Source: Thermoproteota archaeon (GTDB taxonomy: Archaea > Thermoproteota > Bathyarchaeia > Bathyarchaeales > Bathycorpusculaceae). Taken from it: a stretch of DNA of 12,042 bases. The notes under the pieces were generated by a model, which worked only from the letters and a program-made list of their open reading frames with translations, was not told the origin of the DNA and did not search any database. The stretch spans positions 1 to 12,042 of the forward strand of contig JAAZFA010000068.1 of NCBI GenBank assembly GCA_012511995.1. The letters are read 5' to 3'. How positions within the stretch are numbered: the first letter of the stretch is position 1; the number at the start of each line of letters is the position of its first letter. Position numbers and translations under genes: made by a program. Below are positions 1-6,486 of the stretch, one piece after another.

Positions 1-11
1 AAAAAATTGCA

Positions 12-233
12 ATGTTTCCAGAAGAGATAATTCGCAAATTTGAATTCATCATATATTACGGATACTCTATAGGACCTCCGATGACCCAAGACCCTGAATA
101 CCGCGCGATTGCAGAATGGCTAAAGAAGTGCGTCATAGACCGTAATTGTCGTATCGAAATCCTACCCTGCACAAACTGCAACGCATTTTGTGTTCGATTA
201 ACCAACCGAAAGGGCCGGTCGCTGAAAATATAA
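12..233 (+). CDS. Small Cys-rich hypothetical protein (possibly truncated at the window edge)
   Basis: I do not recognise the family. The 73-residue product has five cysteines (C40, C46, C53, C56, C60), and the last three form a CxxCxxxC cluster that could bind zinc, though that is inference. The N-terminal half is amphipathic, with aromatic residues, an acidic stretch and a short helix-like segment around residues 30-40. The reading frame stays open upstream of the ATG to the first base of the window, so the true start may lie outside and this could be a C-terminal fragment. The overlapping minus-strand frame (56-268) looks less protein-like. It lies about 115 bp upstream of the CofE-like gene on the same strand, but a TATA-like box between them suggests separate transcription. 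Confidence 0.5.
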   Translation: MFPEEIIRKFEFIIYYGYSIGPPMTQDPEYRAIAEWLKKCVIDRNCRIEILPCTNCNAFCVRLTNRKGRSLKI

Positions 234-310
234 AAAATTCTGATACCCAGAAACCCAATAAACCTCATTTATGGTTGATAACTTGAGAAATCAATGACTT
301 CACCTGCAAT

Positions 311-325
311 ATAGTTAAATATTAT
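311..325 (+). promoter_or_regulatory. TATA-like box for the CofE-like gene
   Basis: The AT-only core TTAAATATT sits at 315-323. Archaeal transcription normally begins about 25-30 bases downstream of the TATA centre, which here falls on or just before the GTG at 348. No Shine-Dalgarno-like sequence precedes that GTG, as the leader is a pyrimidine-rich TTTTCC stretch. Together these suggest a leaderless or nearly leaderless transcript. This rests on spacing only. Confidence 0.45.
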
Positions 326-347
326 TTTTCTTATTTACTTCTTTTCC

Positions 348-1538
348 GTGATCAAAATGGGTGCATTGCCTGATTATATAGGGGTTACAGCTTTTGGTGT
401 AAAAATGGGTGTTATTTTAGAAGGTGATGACATTGTAGAGGAAACCTACAAGTCTGTTGCACAATGCCACGCCGACGGCTTAATCAGTGACGGTGATATT
501 TTATGTATTAAAGAGTCGGTAGTAGCAAGAGCTCAAAACAACTATGTTTCTAAAGAAGAAATAGCTAAAGACGTTAGAGAGAAACTAGGCTTAATCGAAT
601 CAAGCAACCTTGGCATACTCTACCCAATAGTTAGTCGAAACCGCTTCGTTCCCATCCTTGAGGGGTTAGTAAAAGCAGTACCCAAAGGCAAAATAACAAT
701 CCAGTTTTCTTACCCAAGAGACTGCGTAGGTAACCAAATTGCACCCGAAAACCTACATCAAACAAGAGGCATAGACCTAAATAGCGAAAAAATTGTCTAC
801 ACTGATCCTAATTCCTGTAACTTCAACCATCCCTCAACAGGAGTCAACTACCTAGAACTCTACGCAAAAATAGCAAAAGCAGAAGGCGTTACCTCCGAGA
901 TTTATCTTTCAAACGACCCCTACCAATTAATCAACCACAAAGTTGACGGCATAATCGTATCCTGCATACACGACGCTGATGAAATGCTACAAAAAATCAA
1001 AGAAAAATTCGAAAACTCAATCACCCTAAAAGATATATGTAACAACCCAAGAAACCTTGCATGGTCTGAATGGGGGGTCTTGGGTTCAAACATGCATTCA
1101 GACAAAGAACTAAAGCTAGCACCAAGAGAAGCATCCAAAGTAGCTCAAAAACTCCAATTGAAAGTCAAAGAACAACTAGGAAAAACAGTAGAAGTAATCA
1201 TATTTGGTGACGGCGCATACATGGATCCCTCAACAAAAATCTACGAATTAGCTGATCCAGTTTGCTCTTTTGGGTGCACCAAAGGCTTAGTTAAATTACG
1301 CACAGGTATTAAATACAAGTATTTTGTAGGAAAACTTAGCTCACAGGGAAAAACAAAAAAAGAAATCGAATCTATCATTGAGCAAGAAAAACAAAAGACC
1401 CATGAGCTCGATGACATTTCTATGGAAGGAACAACCCCTCGAAAACTTCATGATGTCGTGGGTAGTTTGGCGGATTTATTGACTGGTTCTGCTGATGCTG
1501 GAACACCCTTGGTGGTAGTTAAAAGTCTACTCAAATGA
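348..1538 (+). CDS. CofE-like F420-0:gamma-glutamyl ligase family protein, long form
   Basis: The 396-residue protein belongs by sequence style to the F420_ligase family (Pfam PF01996). CofE of this family adds gamma-linked glutamate to coenzyme F420-0 using GTP in the cytoplasm. The diagnostic N-terminal block is visible at about residues 40-60: a GLISDGDILCIKES segment followed by a conserved VARAQ stretch, comparable to GDILVI...SKAEG in CofE. A glycine/aspartate-rich block (FGDGAYMDP, about residues 286-294) and a C-terminal DVVGSLADLL-type segment follow. Canonical CofE is about 250 residues, so this is a substantially longer relative, and its substrate may not be F420-0. I see no other F420 biosynthesis gene in the window. 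The start is GTG 348 by TATA spacing; ATG 357, three codons in, is equally possible. The frame is intact. Confidence 0.82.
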   Translation: MIKMGALPDYIGVTAFGVKMGVILEGDDIVEETYKSVAQCHADGLISDGDILCIKESVVARAQNNYVSKEEIAKDVREKLGLIESSNLGILYPIVSRNRFVPILEGLVKAVPKGKITIQFSYPRDCVGNQIAPENLHQTRGIDLNSEKIVYTDPNSCNFNHPSTGVNYLELYAKIAKAEGVTSEIYLSNDPYQLINHKVDGIIVSCIHDADEMLQKIKEKFENSITLKDICNNPRNLAWSEWGVLGSNMHSDKELKLAPREASKVAQKLQLKVKEQLGKTVEVIIFGDGAYMDPSTKIYELADPVCSFGCTKGLVKLRTGIKYKYFVGKLSSQGKTKKEIESIIEQEKQKTHELDDISMEGTTPRKLHDVVGSLADLLTGSADAGTPLVVVKSLLK

Positions 1539-1615
1539 TACTTATGTAAACTAATGGATAACTAATAGAACCGCAACTACAGTTTAAACAGCCTGCATCA
1601 AGTTGTGATTACTTG

Positions 1616-2152
1616 TCACTTTTTTGTTTGAAGCTTTTGTGTCCATTTAACTAATCCCAAAGTAATTGTCTACAAACTCCAAGTTTCTTGATTCGTTAAA
1701 TTCCCTGCTTAATCGACGTTTACTTCTGCGTTTGACAACATAGCATCTGGAGAGTTAACGGGTACATGTTTAAAAAAAGCTTTGTCTGGGGTGGTGTTGC
1801 ACTCTTGCTCCACCAAGCATTCTAATAGACGCAATAGAAGCATTCATGACCCGCAACGTTTTTTCCATCAAAGGCATTATCGCTGTATGGTCGTGAAGCA
1901 ACCTCTATTGCCTTTTTCAGAATACCAGGAATAGACTAATTGTATTCAGGGGTGCTATTAGCAATGCATCTGCAACCTTGATTTTTTCTTTAAAACTTGT
2001 AACTATTTCAAGAGGCTGTTTTTCTAAGTTTTGATTAAACAGTGGAATTGGGGTTAAATTAAAAAGTTCTATATTGGCATCTTCCTCCTGTTGCCTTCAT
2101 CAATGCTTTGTTATATGAATTTTTTATGTAAGCTACCAACAATACCTAACAT
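1616..2152 (-). pseudogene. Decayed NAD(P)H-dependent FMN reductase
   Basis: Joining the three minus-strand frames gives a nearly full-length flavodoxin-fold FMN reductase (PF03358, SsuE/ChrR/YieF type; usual length about 180-190 residues). Reading down from ATG 2152, I see LGIVGSL (FMN-phosphate loop), KNSYNKALMKAT, DANIELFNLTPIPLFNQ, KIKVADALLIA, and PEYN-stop-SIPGILKKAIEVASRPY, where the Tyr of the family's PEYNxS(I/V)PG motif has become TAG at 1936-1938. Then come DNAFDGKNVA, ASIRMLGGARVQHH, and HVPVNSPDAML ending in AGNLTNQET and VKWTQKLQTKK. At least four frameshifts and several nonsense codons separate these blocks. The enzyme would have reduced FMN or other electron acceptors with NAD(P)H. 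The damage is spread along the gene and includes substitutions, so this is real decay rather than one sequencing slip. Confidence 0.88.
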
Positions 2153-2165
2153 TCTACAACTCTAA

Positions 2166-2290
2166 CTCCCTACTATTAACGCGGTCAGTCACAAAAAAGA
2201 CATAGACAGCGCCGTCTGATAGTTAACGGACTAGGCACACTGGGCAGAATAATCGACAAACTACTAGAAAAAACCAGAAAAATTGTTTAA
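2166..2290 (+). pseudogene. Possible C-terminal remnant of an unidentified gene
   Basis: Two adjacent frames read as coding-like pieces: LPTINAVSHKKDIDSAV (2166-2216), interrupted by TGA, and then, one frame over, IVNGLGTLGRIIDKLLEKTRKIV ending at TAA 2288-2290. Joined, they resemble the tail of a cytoplasmic protein that finishes in a charged amphipathic helix. I cannot name the family, and a stretch this short can be open by chance. It abuts the start of the FMN reductase pseudogene in divergent orientation. Confidence 0.25.
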
Positions 2291-2366
2291 CAAGTATTTT
2301 AACTATGGTGTTTCAAACAACCCACTACATAAGGAAAAAAACAAACATTAAACACTTGGCTGCTTT

Positions 2367-2490
2367 TTAGTAACCCAAAGAAAGATCGATATGATAAATA
2401 GCGCGAAAACCAATTCCATATTTAGGAAATCGCTTAAGCCCTACGCCAGGTGCTACCCACAAGTCACAAAACTTCGATAGATCAAAACAA
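2367..2490 (-). pseudogene. Possible remnant of an unidentified gene
   Basis: About 40 minus-strand codons are open and end at TAA (2369-2367). They include the segment LWVAPGVGLKRFPKYGIGF and end in IDLSLGY. The composition (Gly, aromatic and basic residues, no low complexity) looks like real protein, but there is no start codon and upstream continuity is lost in a T-rich run near 2490. A plus-strand frame is also open here, so chance cannot be excluded. I do not recognise the family. Confidence 0.22.
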
Positions 2491-2555
2491 AAAACCCTCT
2501 AAACACCTTTTATGTGTTTATAATGCCACTCAAATTAATTTCTTTTGAAGAACAA

Positions 2556-2807
2556 TCACTGCTTACGATTATAAGTCTTATAAATAATAATCCAATTACC
2601 ACTAATTTTAGTGTCTAATTGGTATTTTTCAATAACACGCACAATACACTGTTCAAGAAATGGATCATTTTTTATGTCAATATAAATCTGGTAAGTCGAA
2701 GAAAATTCATCTTCTTTGGGCGGCAATAGTTTTATCGATTTACCTTCTATAGCTTTACATTTATCAAAGATTTCTTTGACGACACTGACAGCTCGTTTTC
2801 GATCCAA
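2556..2807 (-). CDS. Small conserved-looking hypothetical protein
   Basis: The 83-residue protein starts with TTG (MDRKRAVSVVKEIFDKC). Its first third is a predicted amphipathic helix, followed by the segment SIKLLPPKEDE and then two strand-like stretches (YQIYIDI, CIVRVIEKYQL) ending in a hydrophobic strand (NWIIIYKTY). This suggests a small alpha/beta fold. I know no function for it. It is the only intact-looking gene inside the degraded 1540-3700 interval. A TATA-like box lies at 2961-2973 on this strand, and a 22-codon ORF with a strong Shine-Dalgarno-like site lies between the box and this TTG. Removing one G from the GGGG at about 2822-2825 would fuse that ORF to this gene, so the true N-terminus is uncertain. 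Confidence 0.6.
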   Translation of the reverse strand: MDRKRAVSVVKEIFDKCKAIEGKSIKLLPPKEDEFSSTYQIYIDIKNDPFLEQCIVRVIEKYQLDTKISGNWIIIYKTYNRKQ

Positions 2808-2811
2808 AAAT

Positions 2812-2880
2812 TTAACACACCCCTTTAAAACGATTACTTAATAAAAACGTAGCTCCGCAGTCTTCTTTTTTGATGCTCAT
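2812..2880 (-). CDS. 22-codon leader ORF (or frameshifted N-terminus of the downstream gene)
   Basis: ATG 2880 is preceded by a GGGGGAG sequence with a three-base A spacer, the strongest Shine-Dalgarno-like site in this half of the window. The ORF (MSIKKEDCGATFLL...FKGVC) stops at TAA 2814-2812, four bases before the TTG start of the 83-residue gene. It could be a short leader peptide coupled to that gene. Alternatively it is the gene's real N-terminus, separated by one extra base in a GGGG run. The sequence alone does not decide. Confidence 0.4.
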   Translation of the reverse strand: MSIKKEDCGATFLLSNRFKGVC

Positions 2881-2960
2881 TTTCTCCCCCGCATTCTATC
2901 AATTTCAGGATTTTTAATCTAAACAGAATATTTTTCAAAGCCAAATGCTTACTCCAATCA

Positions 2961-2973
2961 AAATATATAAAGC
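2961..2973 (-). promoter_or_regulatory. TATA box for the leader ORF and small hypothetical gene
   Basis: The minus strand reads GCTTTATATATTT, a good match to the archaeal TATA consensus. It is preceded by a purine-rich GAAAAAAGTAA that could serve as a TFB recognition element. The predicted start of transcription is about 2940, giving a leader of about 60 bases before ATG 2880. Confidence 0.55.
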
Positions 2974-3042
2974 TTACTTTTTTCAAGGTTTTAAGCCATG
3001 GATTCTTTGTTTAAAAAAAGCAAAAATGTTTTGAATTAAGAA

Positions 3043-3061
3043 TTATCGTGTAGGACGATAA
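3043..3061. other. Perfect 7-bp inverted repeat (stem-loop)
   Basis: TTATCGT (3043-3049) and ACGATAA (3055-3061) are exact reverse complements around a five-base GTAGG loop. No T-run follows directly on either strand, so a terminator is not indicated. It lies in an otherwise gene-free stretch (2990-3190) in which I see nothing else coding. It could be an operator or chance. Confidence 0.35.
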
Positions 3062-3231
3062 CTTTTGAGCCAAAACGCCAATCAGGTAATGTCTGTAACT
3101 GAAGTAGCTGTAACTGGCACTTGCATATGATTATAATGAGATACTGATGATCAATAGTAGCTGGCTGTTGTAGTTAGGATTAAATTATCATATACTAGTG
3201 ATCCACACATAACACCTAAGGGATTTAACTC

Positions 3232-3556
3232 ATGAATAGAACGGAAGTCATAAACCTCCTTAAAAACCTCTCAGACTCTAACTTTTATTGACCTCGCATG
3301 GGGTTCCTTAGAAAAACGTTGGTATATTAAAGCAAAAATTCAAAATAAGTCAAAAATACTTGAATTAAAAAAAGTATTGCTCAAATAACCATCGGACATT
3401 AACGCAAGAGAACGACTATTGGTTAATGCCCAAACGATAATTCAAATGGATTAGCACCCTGATTTTACTCTTCATCTTGAGAATATCAACCCCTCTGTTT
3501 GCCTTCTGCACTATTTTAATAATAAATATCTACATGAAAAAACCGTAAATGATTGA
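3232..3556 (+). pseudogene. Broken small gene of unknown family
   Basis: ATG 3232 has a Shine-Dalgarno-like AAGGGA at 3218-3223 and begins MNRTEVINLLKNLSDSNF. An apparent extra T in the TTTT at 3283-3286 then leads to TGA 3289-3291. In the corrected frame the reading continues IDLAWGSLEKRWYIKAKI, meets TAA at 3386-3388, continues PSDINARERLLVNAQTII, meets TAG near 3440, continues HPDFTLHLENINPSVCLL, and stops at TGA 3554-3556. All three later pieces share one frame, which chance would rarely give. The intact product would have been about 108 residues. I do not recognise it; the repeated Leu/Ile-rich helices suggest a small helical protein. Confidence 0.62.
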
Positions 3557-3679
3557 AGGCACAAAAAACATGCTACCGCAATATTTGTTTTACACAATCC
3601 AAGGATAAATAGATCTCCAGTTCAAGTAATACCTGCATAAACATTAACCTAAACCGAACAGAAACTACTTGTAAGTAAC

Positions 3680-3685
3680 AAAAAA
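3680..3685 (-). terminator. Candidate T-run terminator after phosphoglycerate mutase
   Basis: On the minus strand a run of six T lies about 18 bases beyond the stop codon at 3703, preceded by another five-T run. Archaeal termination typically uses such U-tracts without a required hairpin. There is no other support. Confidence 0.3.
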
Positions 3686-3702
3686 GACATTAAAAATGGA
3701 AA

Positions 3703-4998
3703 TTATTTTTTAAAGAACTCCATGAGCATAGGCATCAACAAATAACCCTTTAGTAAAGTCCCCAAACTGCCCTCAGCACAATTTTTCTCAGAAAACTCTA
3801 CGGCACGTCCGTCTCCGTCAACGCTTCCACCGGCAATCAACAAAGCAACAGGTGTGTCGCTATGTACCTTCAACTTACAAGGCGTCGCATGATCAGAAGT
3901 AACACAGATAAGTGTATCTTCAAGCGATATCTGCTTTAGTAACGGTCCAAAAAAGTACTTATCGATACCTTCAATAAGCTCCAACTTTAACTTATAGTTT
4001 CCATCATGCCCTGGCTCATCAGGACCCTTCAAATGAATATAGAAACAATCGTGCCCAGACATAGTATCAACCAAGGCATTCACGCGGTAGTTCATATCAG
4101 CCTTCAGATCACCAGACGGCGCCGGAAGCAGCGTGGCGTCCATACCCGCTAACTGCGCAATCCCACTCTCAGTAGGCATATCAGCCAAGCACGCAAAACT
4201 CAAACCATAACGCTGACTAATGTTAAAGAATTTGGGCAAAAGATGTCCAGCATCACGTGTAATAACAGCATTAGCCTTCAATTTACCTTCAGCTGCACGC
4301 TTAACGTTAAGCGGATGATTCTCCCAAACAGCATTTGATTTAGCAATAAACTCATTAACCAAACCTGCTGAAACCCTTGCAGCTTCTGTCTCATCCATAG
4401 GTTCAGCGGTTTTAAGTACCATCTCAACATCGATCTGCGCAACCCCAATACCGTTAACAATTTTATATGCAGGATCAGTATTAGAAATATTACTAGACAA
4501 AGGTTTATCTTTGCTCCTTATCAAAAGCACAGCTCTATGACCCAACATATTCTTAAACTCAAACGAAACCGGATACGATGTCAACTCAACCTCTCTATTA
4601 ACCGCATCTGATAGTTCATCGGCTTCTTTACTACTCAAACTACGGTTCACTCGACGGTCAATCAATTTTTTGCCTTTACCAAGCGTTGCAAAATTACACC
4701 TCAACGCTAAGTCACCGTCTTTCATTTTTAATCCAGCTCCCGCAACTTCAATAACCCCCCTACCCGTACTGTACTTAAACGGATCATAACCAAGAAGAGA
4801 GATAACCGCCACGTCACTTTCTGGAGCAATACCCTCCCCAACGGTGTACATCAGCCCTGTTTTGCCTACCTTAACAAGTGAATCTAAATTTGGAGTCCTA
4901 GCTGCTTCAAGGGGCGTCTTATTATCTAAAGCTGGAATCGGCAAATCTCCCATGCCGTCTATCACTATAAAGAGTAGTTTCAAAGATGTTTGCCTCAC
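3703..4998 (-). CDS. apgM: 2,3-bisphosphoglycerate-independent phosphoglycerate mutase, archaeal type
   Basis: The enzyme interconverts 3- and 2-phosphoglycerate in glycolysis and gluconeogenesis. It belongs to the alkaline phosphatase superfamily and uses divalent metal, with a phosphoserine intermediate. All expected landmarks are present in the 431 residues: IDGMGD with metal ligand D14; APESDVAVISLLGYDP with the nucleophile S61 and D62; KGPDEPGHDG with D327 and H331; TSDHATPC with D369 and H370; and KVHSDTP with H379. The length is close to that of archaeal ApgM proteins (about 400-430). The start is GTG 4998, because an in-frame TAA lies two codons upstream. The gene stands alone, divergent from the tryptophanyl-tRNA synthetase across a 229-bp gap. 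The frame is intact. Confidence 0.95.
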   Translation of the reverse strand: MRQTSLKLLFIVIDGMGDLPIPALDNKTPLEAARTPNLDSLVKVGKTGLMYTVGEGIAPESDVAVISLLGYDPFKYSTGRGVIEVAGAGLKMKDGDLALRCNFATLGKGKKLIDRRVNRSLSSKEADELSDAVNREVELTSYPVSFEFKNMLGHRAVLLIRSKDKPLSSNISNTDPAYKIVNGIGVAQIDVEMVLKTAEPMDETEAARVSAGLVNEFIAKSNAVWENHPLNVKRAAEGKLKANAVITRDAGHLLPKFFNISQRYGLSFACLADMPTESGIAQLAGMDATLLPAPSGDLKADMNYRVNALVDTMSGHDCFYIHLKGPDEPGHDGNYKLKLELIEGIDKYFFGPLLKQISLEDTLICVTSDHATPCKLKVHSDTPVALLIAGGSVDGDGRAVEFSEKNCAEGSLGTLLKGYLLMPMLMEFFKK

Positions 4999-5029
4999 TG
5001 TTTATGGCTATCTTGATTGCTTTATTACT

Positions 5030-5041
5030 TTTTTTATACAA
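5030..5041 (-). promoter_or_regulatory. TATA-like box for apgM
   Basis: The minus strand reads TGTATAAAAA about 38 bases upstream of the GTG start. This would give a transcript with a leader of about 10 bases. No Shine-Dalgarno-like sequence precedes the GTG. Confidence 0.4.
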
Positions 5042-5139
5042 AAAACCTCATTTCAGGATAAATATTCACTATTCACTAGATTTTCGTTTCCTTATCTTTT
5101 TAATAGTTTTAGAAGTGCATAAGCATTTCGCATAACCGG

Positions 5140-5153
5140 AAAAAGCATATATC
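5140..5153 (+). promoter_or_regulatory. TATA-like box for tryptophanyl-tRNA synthetase
   Basis: GCATATAT at 5145-5152 follows a purine-rich GGAAAAA stretch. Transcription would start near 5175, about 50 bases before ATG 5228. This is moderate sequence support only. Confidence 0.35.
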
Positions 5154-5227
5154 CCAAAACACCGTTTCACATTCTAAACACAGGTGATAACGCCACGGCT
5201 CAACCAAACACTGAAGACAACAATGAA

Positions 5228-6334
5228 ATGGTCGTAACACCCTGGGAAGTAAAAGGTAAAGTTGATTACGACCGACTCATAAAAGAATTCGGCACACAAC
5301 CCCTAACGCCTGAACTCCTCGCAAGAGTTCAAAAACACACTGACAAGATTCATTTACAACTAGACCGAAAAATATTCTTCAGCCACCGTGACCTAGATAC
5401 AGTCTTAAATCTCTATGAAAGAGGAATTGAATTTGTACTCTATACAGGTAGAGGACCCTCTGGGCCTGTCCATATAGGGCACTTAATTCCATGGATATTT
5501 ACCCTACATATTCAACAAACCTTCAAATCACGATTATACTTCCAAATAACCGACGACGAAAAATACCTAATCAGTGACCAGCGAGACTTAAATGAAACAG
5601 TCAAATGGAGCTATGAGAACGCTCTCGATCTCATCGCATTAGGCTTCAAACCCCACGATACTTTCATCATATATGACACAAAAGATATAGACCTTCTTTA
5701 CGACATAAGCCTAGAAGTCGCAAAACGCATAACATACTCAACAGCACGCAGTACCTTTGGCTTCCAAGACAGCACAAACATCGGTTGGATCTACTGGCCA
5801 GCCATACAAGCAGCACCCTGCTTTATACATAAAAAATTAACCGGGGAAAACGTACCCGCACTTATCCCTGCAGCTATCGACCAAGACCCCTATTGGCGCA
5901 TCACACGGGACGTTGCACAAAAACTTGGTTACTATAAGCCAGCGCAAATTCACTGTCGCTTTCTCCCTGGACTAGGTACAGGTGGAAAAATGAGTGCCTC
6001 TATGCCAGAAACAAGTATATTCACAATGGATCCACCAGAACTTGTCAAAAAAAAGATATGGAACGCATTCACTGGTGGCAAAGGCACTGTGGCTGAACAA
6101 CGAAAGAGCGGTGGAGATCCGTCAGTATGTAGCATATTTCAGTATTACTTTTTCTTATTCGAAGAAGACAGTACTAAACTAGCTGAGCGTGAACATAAAT
6201 GCCGAGCAGGCGAAATGTTATGTGGCGAATGTAAAAAAGATATAGCTGAAAAACTCAACTGTTTCCTAGAGCAACATAGAGAACGTAGAGAAAAAGCAAA
6301 AGACATAATCGAGCAATATCATATAAAACGTTAA
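5228..6334 (+). CDS. trpS: Tryptophanyl-tRNA synthetase (eukaryal/archaeal type)
   Basis: This class I synthetase charges tRNA-Trp. The 368-residue protein has the GRGPSGPVHIGHL active-site block with HIGH at residues 82-85, a QITDDEKYL segment in the Rossmann fold (the eukaryal-type TrpRS TDDEK signature), and the KMSAS loop at residues 254-258. A Cys-rich C-terminal block (CRAGEMLCGECK) is also typical of the archaeal/eukaryal form. The length matches archaeal TrpRS (about 370-390). ATG 5228 is the first strong in-frame start. The frame is open back to 5123, but with no ATG, GTG or TTG that improves the fit. The eukaryal-type sequence supports archaeal origin of the window. The gene is single and divergent from apgM. 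Confidence 0.96.
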   Translation: MVVTPWEVKGKVDYDRLIKEFGTQPLTPELLARVQKHTDKIHLQLDRKIFFSHRDLDTVLNLYERGIEFVLYTGRGPSGPVHIGHLIPWIFTLHIQQTFKSRLYFQITDDEKYLISDQRDLNETVKWSYENALDLIALGFKPHDTFIIYDTKDIDLLYDISLEVAKRITYSTARSTFGFQDSTNIGWIYWPAIQAAPCFIHKKLTGENVPALIPAAIDQDPYWRITRDVAQKLGYYKPAQIHCRFLPGLGTGGKMSASMPETSIFTMDPPELVKKKIWNAFTGGKGTVAEQRKSGGDPSVCSIFQYYFFLFEEDSTKLAEREHKCRAGEMLCGECKKDIAEKLNCFLEQHRERREKAKDIIEQYHIKR

Positions 6335-6387
6335 CAATCAACCTTAACCACTTTTTCCTTCAAACACCGGCCTTAATACCAACGCCG

Positions 6388-6393
6388 TTTTTT
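6388..6393 (+). terminator. Candidate T-run terminator after the TrpRS gene
   Basis: Six T follow a short GC patch (CGCCG) about 55 bases beyond the stop. An earlier five-T run occurs near 6353. These fit archaeal U-tract termination between two separately promoted genes. Confidence 0.35.
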
Positions 6394-6433
6394 ATCAACC
6401 TACTATGAAAAGACTCAAAATTTACTGTTAAGG

Positions 6434-6441
6434 CTTATAAG
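6434..6441 (+). promoter_or_regulatory. TATA box for the MFS transporter
   Basis: CTTATAAG lies about 50 bases upstream of ATG 6487. The predicted transcript start is near 6464, leaving a leader of about 22 bases that contains a weak GGAAG purine patch. Confidence 0.45.
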
Positions 6442-6486
6442 GTCGAATTTGGCGATAGAACGGAAAAAACGGAAGCGCCCCCGCTA

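Noticed and set aside
3043..3061. Stem-loop as a transcription terminator
   Set aside because: It has no adjacent T-run on either strand, and archaeal termination does not depend on hairpins. It is kept only as an inverted repeat.
3083..3120. Direct repeat CTGTAACTG occurring twice, near 3092 and 3109
   Set aside because: There are only two copies of nine bases, with no third copy or associated gene. It is compatible with chance.
3386..3442. Pyrrolysine or other stop-codon recoding in the 3232-3556 gene
   Set aside because: One of the two in-frame stops is TAA and there is also a frameshift upstream, so recoding would not restore the protein. None of the housekeeping genes shows an in-frame TAG.
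4844..5122. A plus-strand ORF of 92 codons over the start of apgM
   Set aside because: It covers the conserved N-terminus of apgM in antisense and ends in the AT-rich gap as Phe/Tyr/Leu-rich noise.
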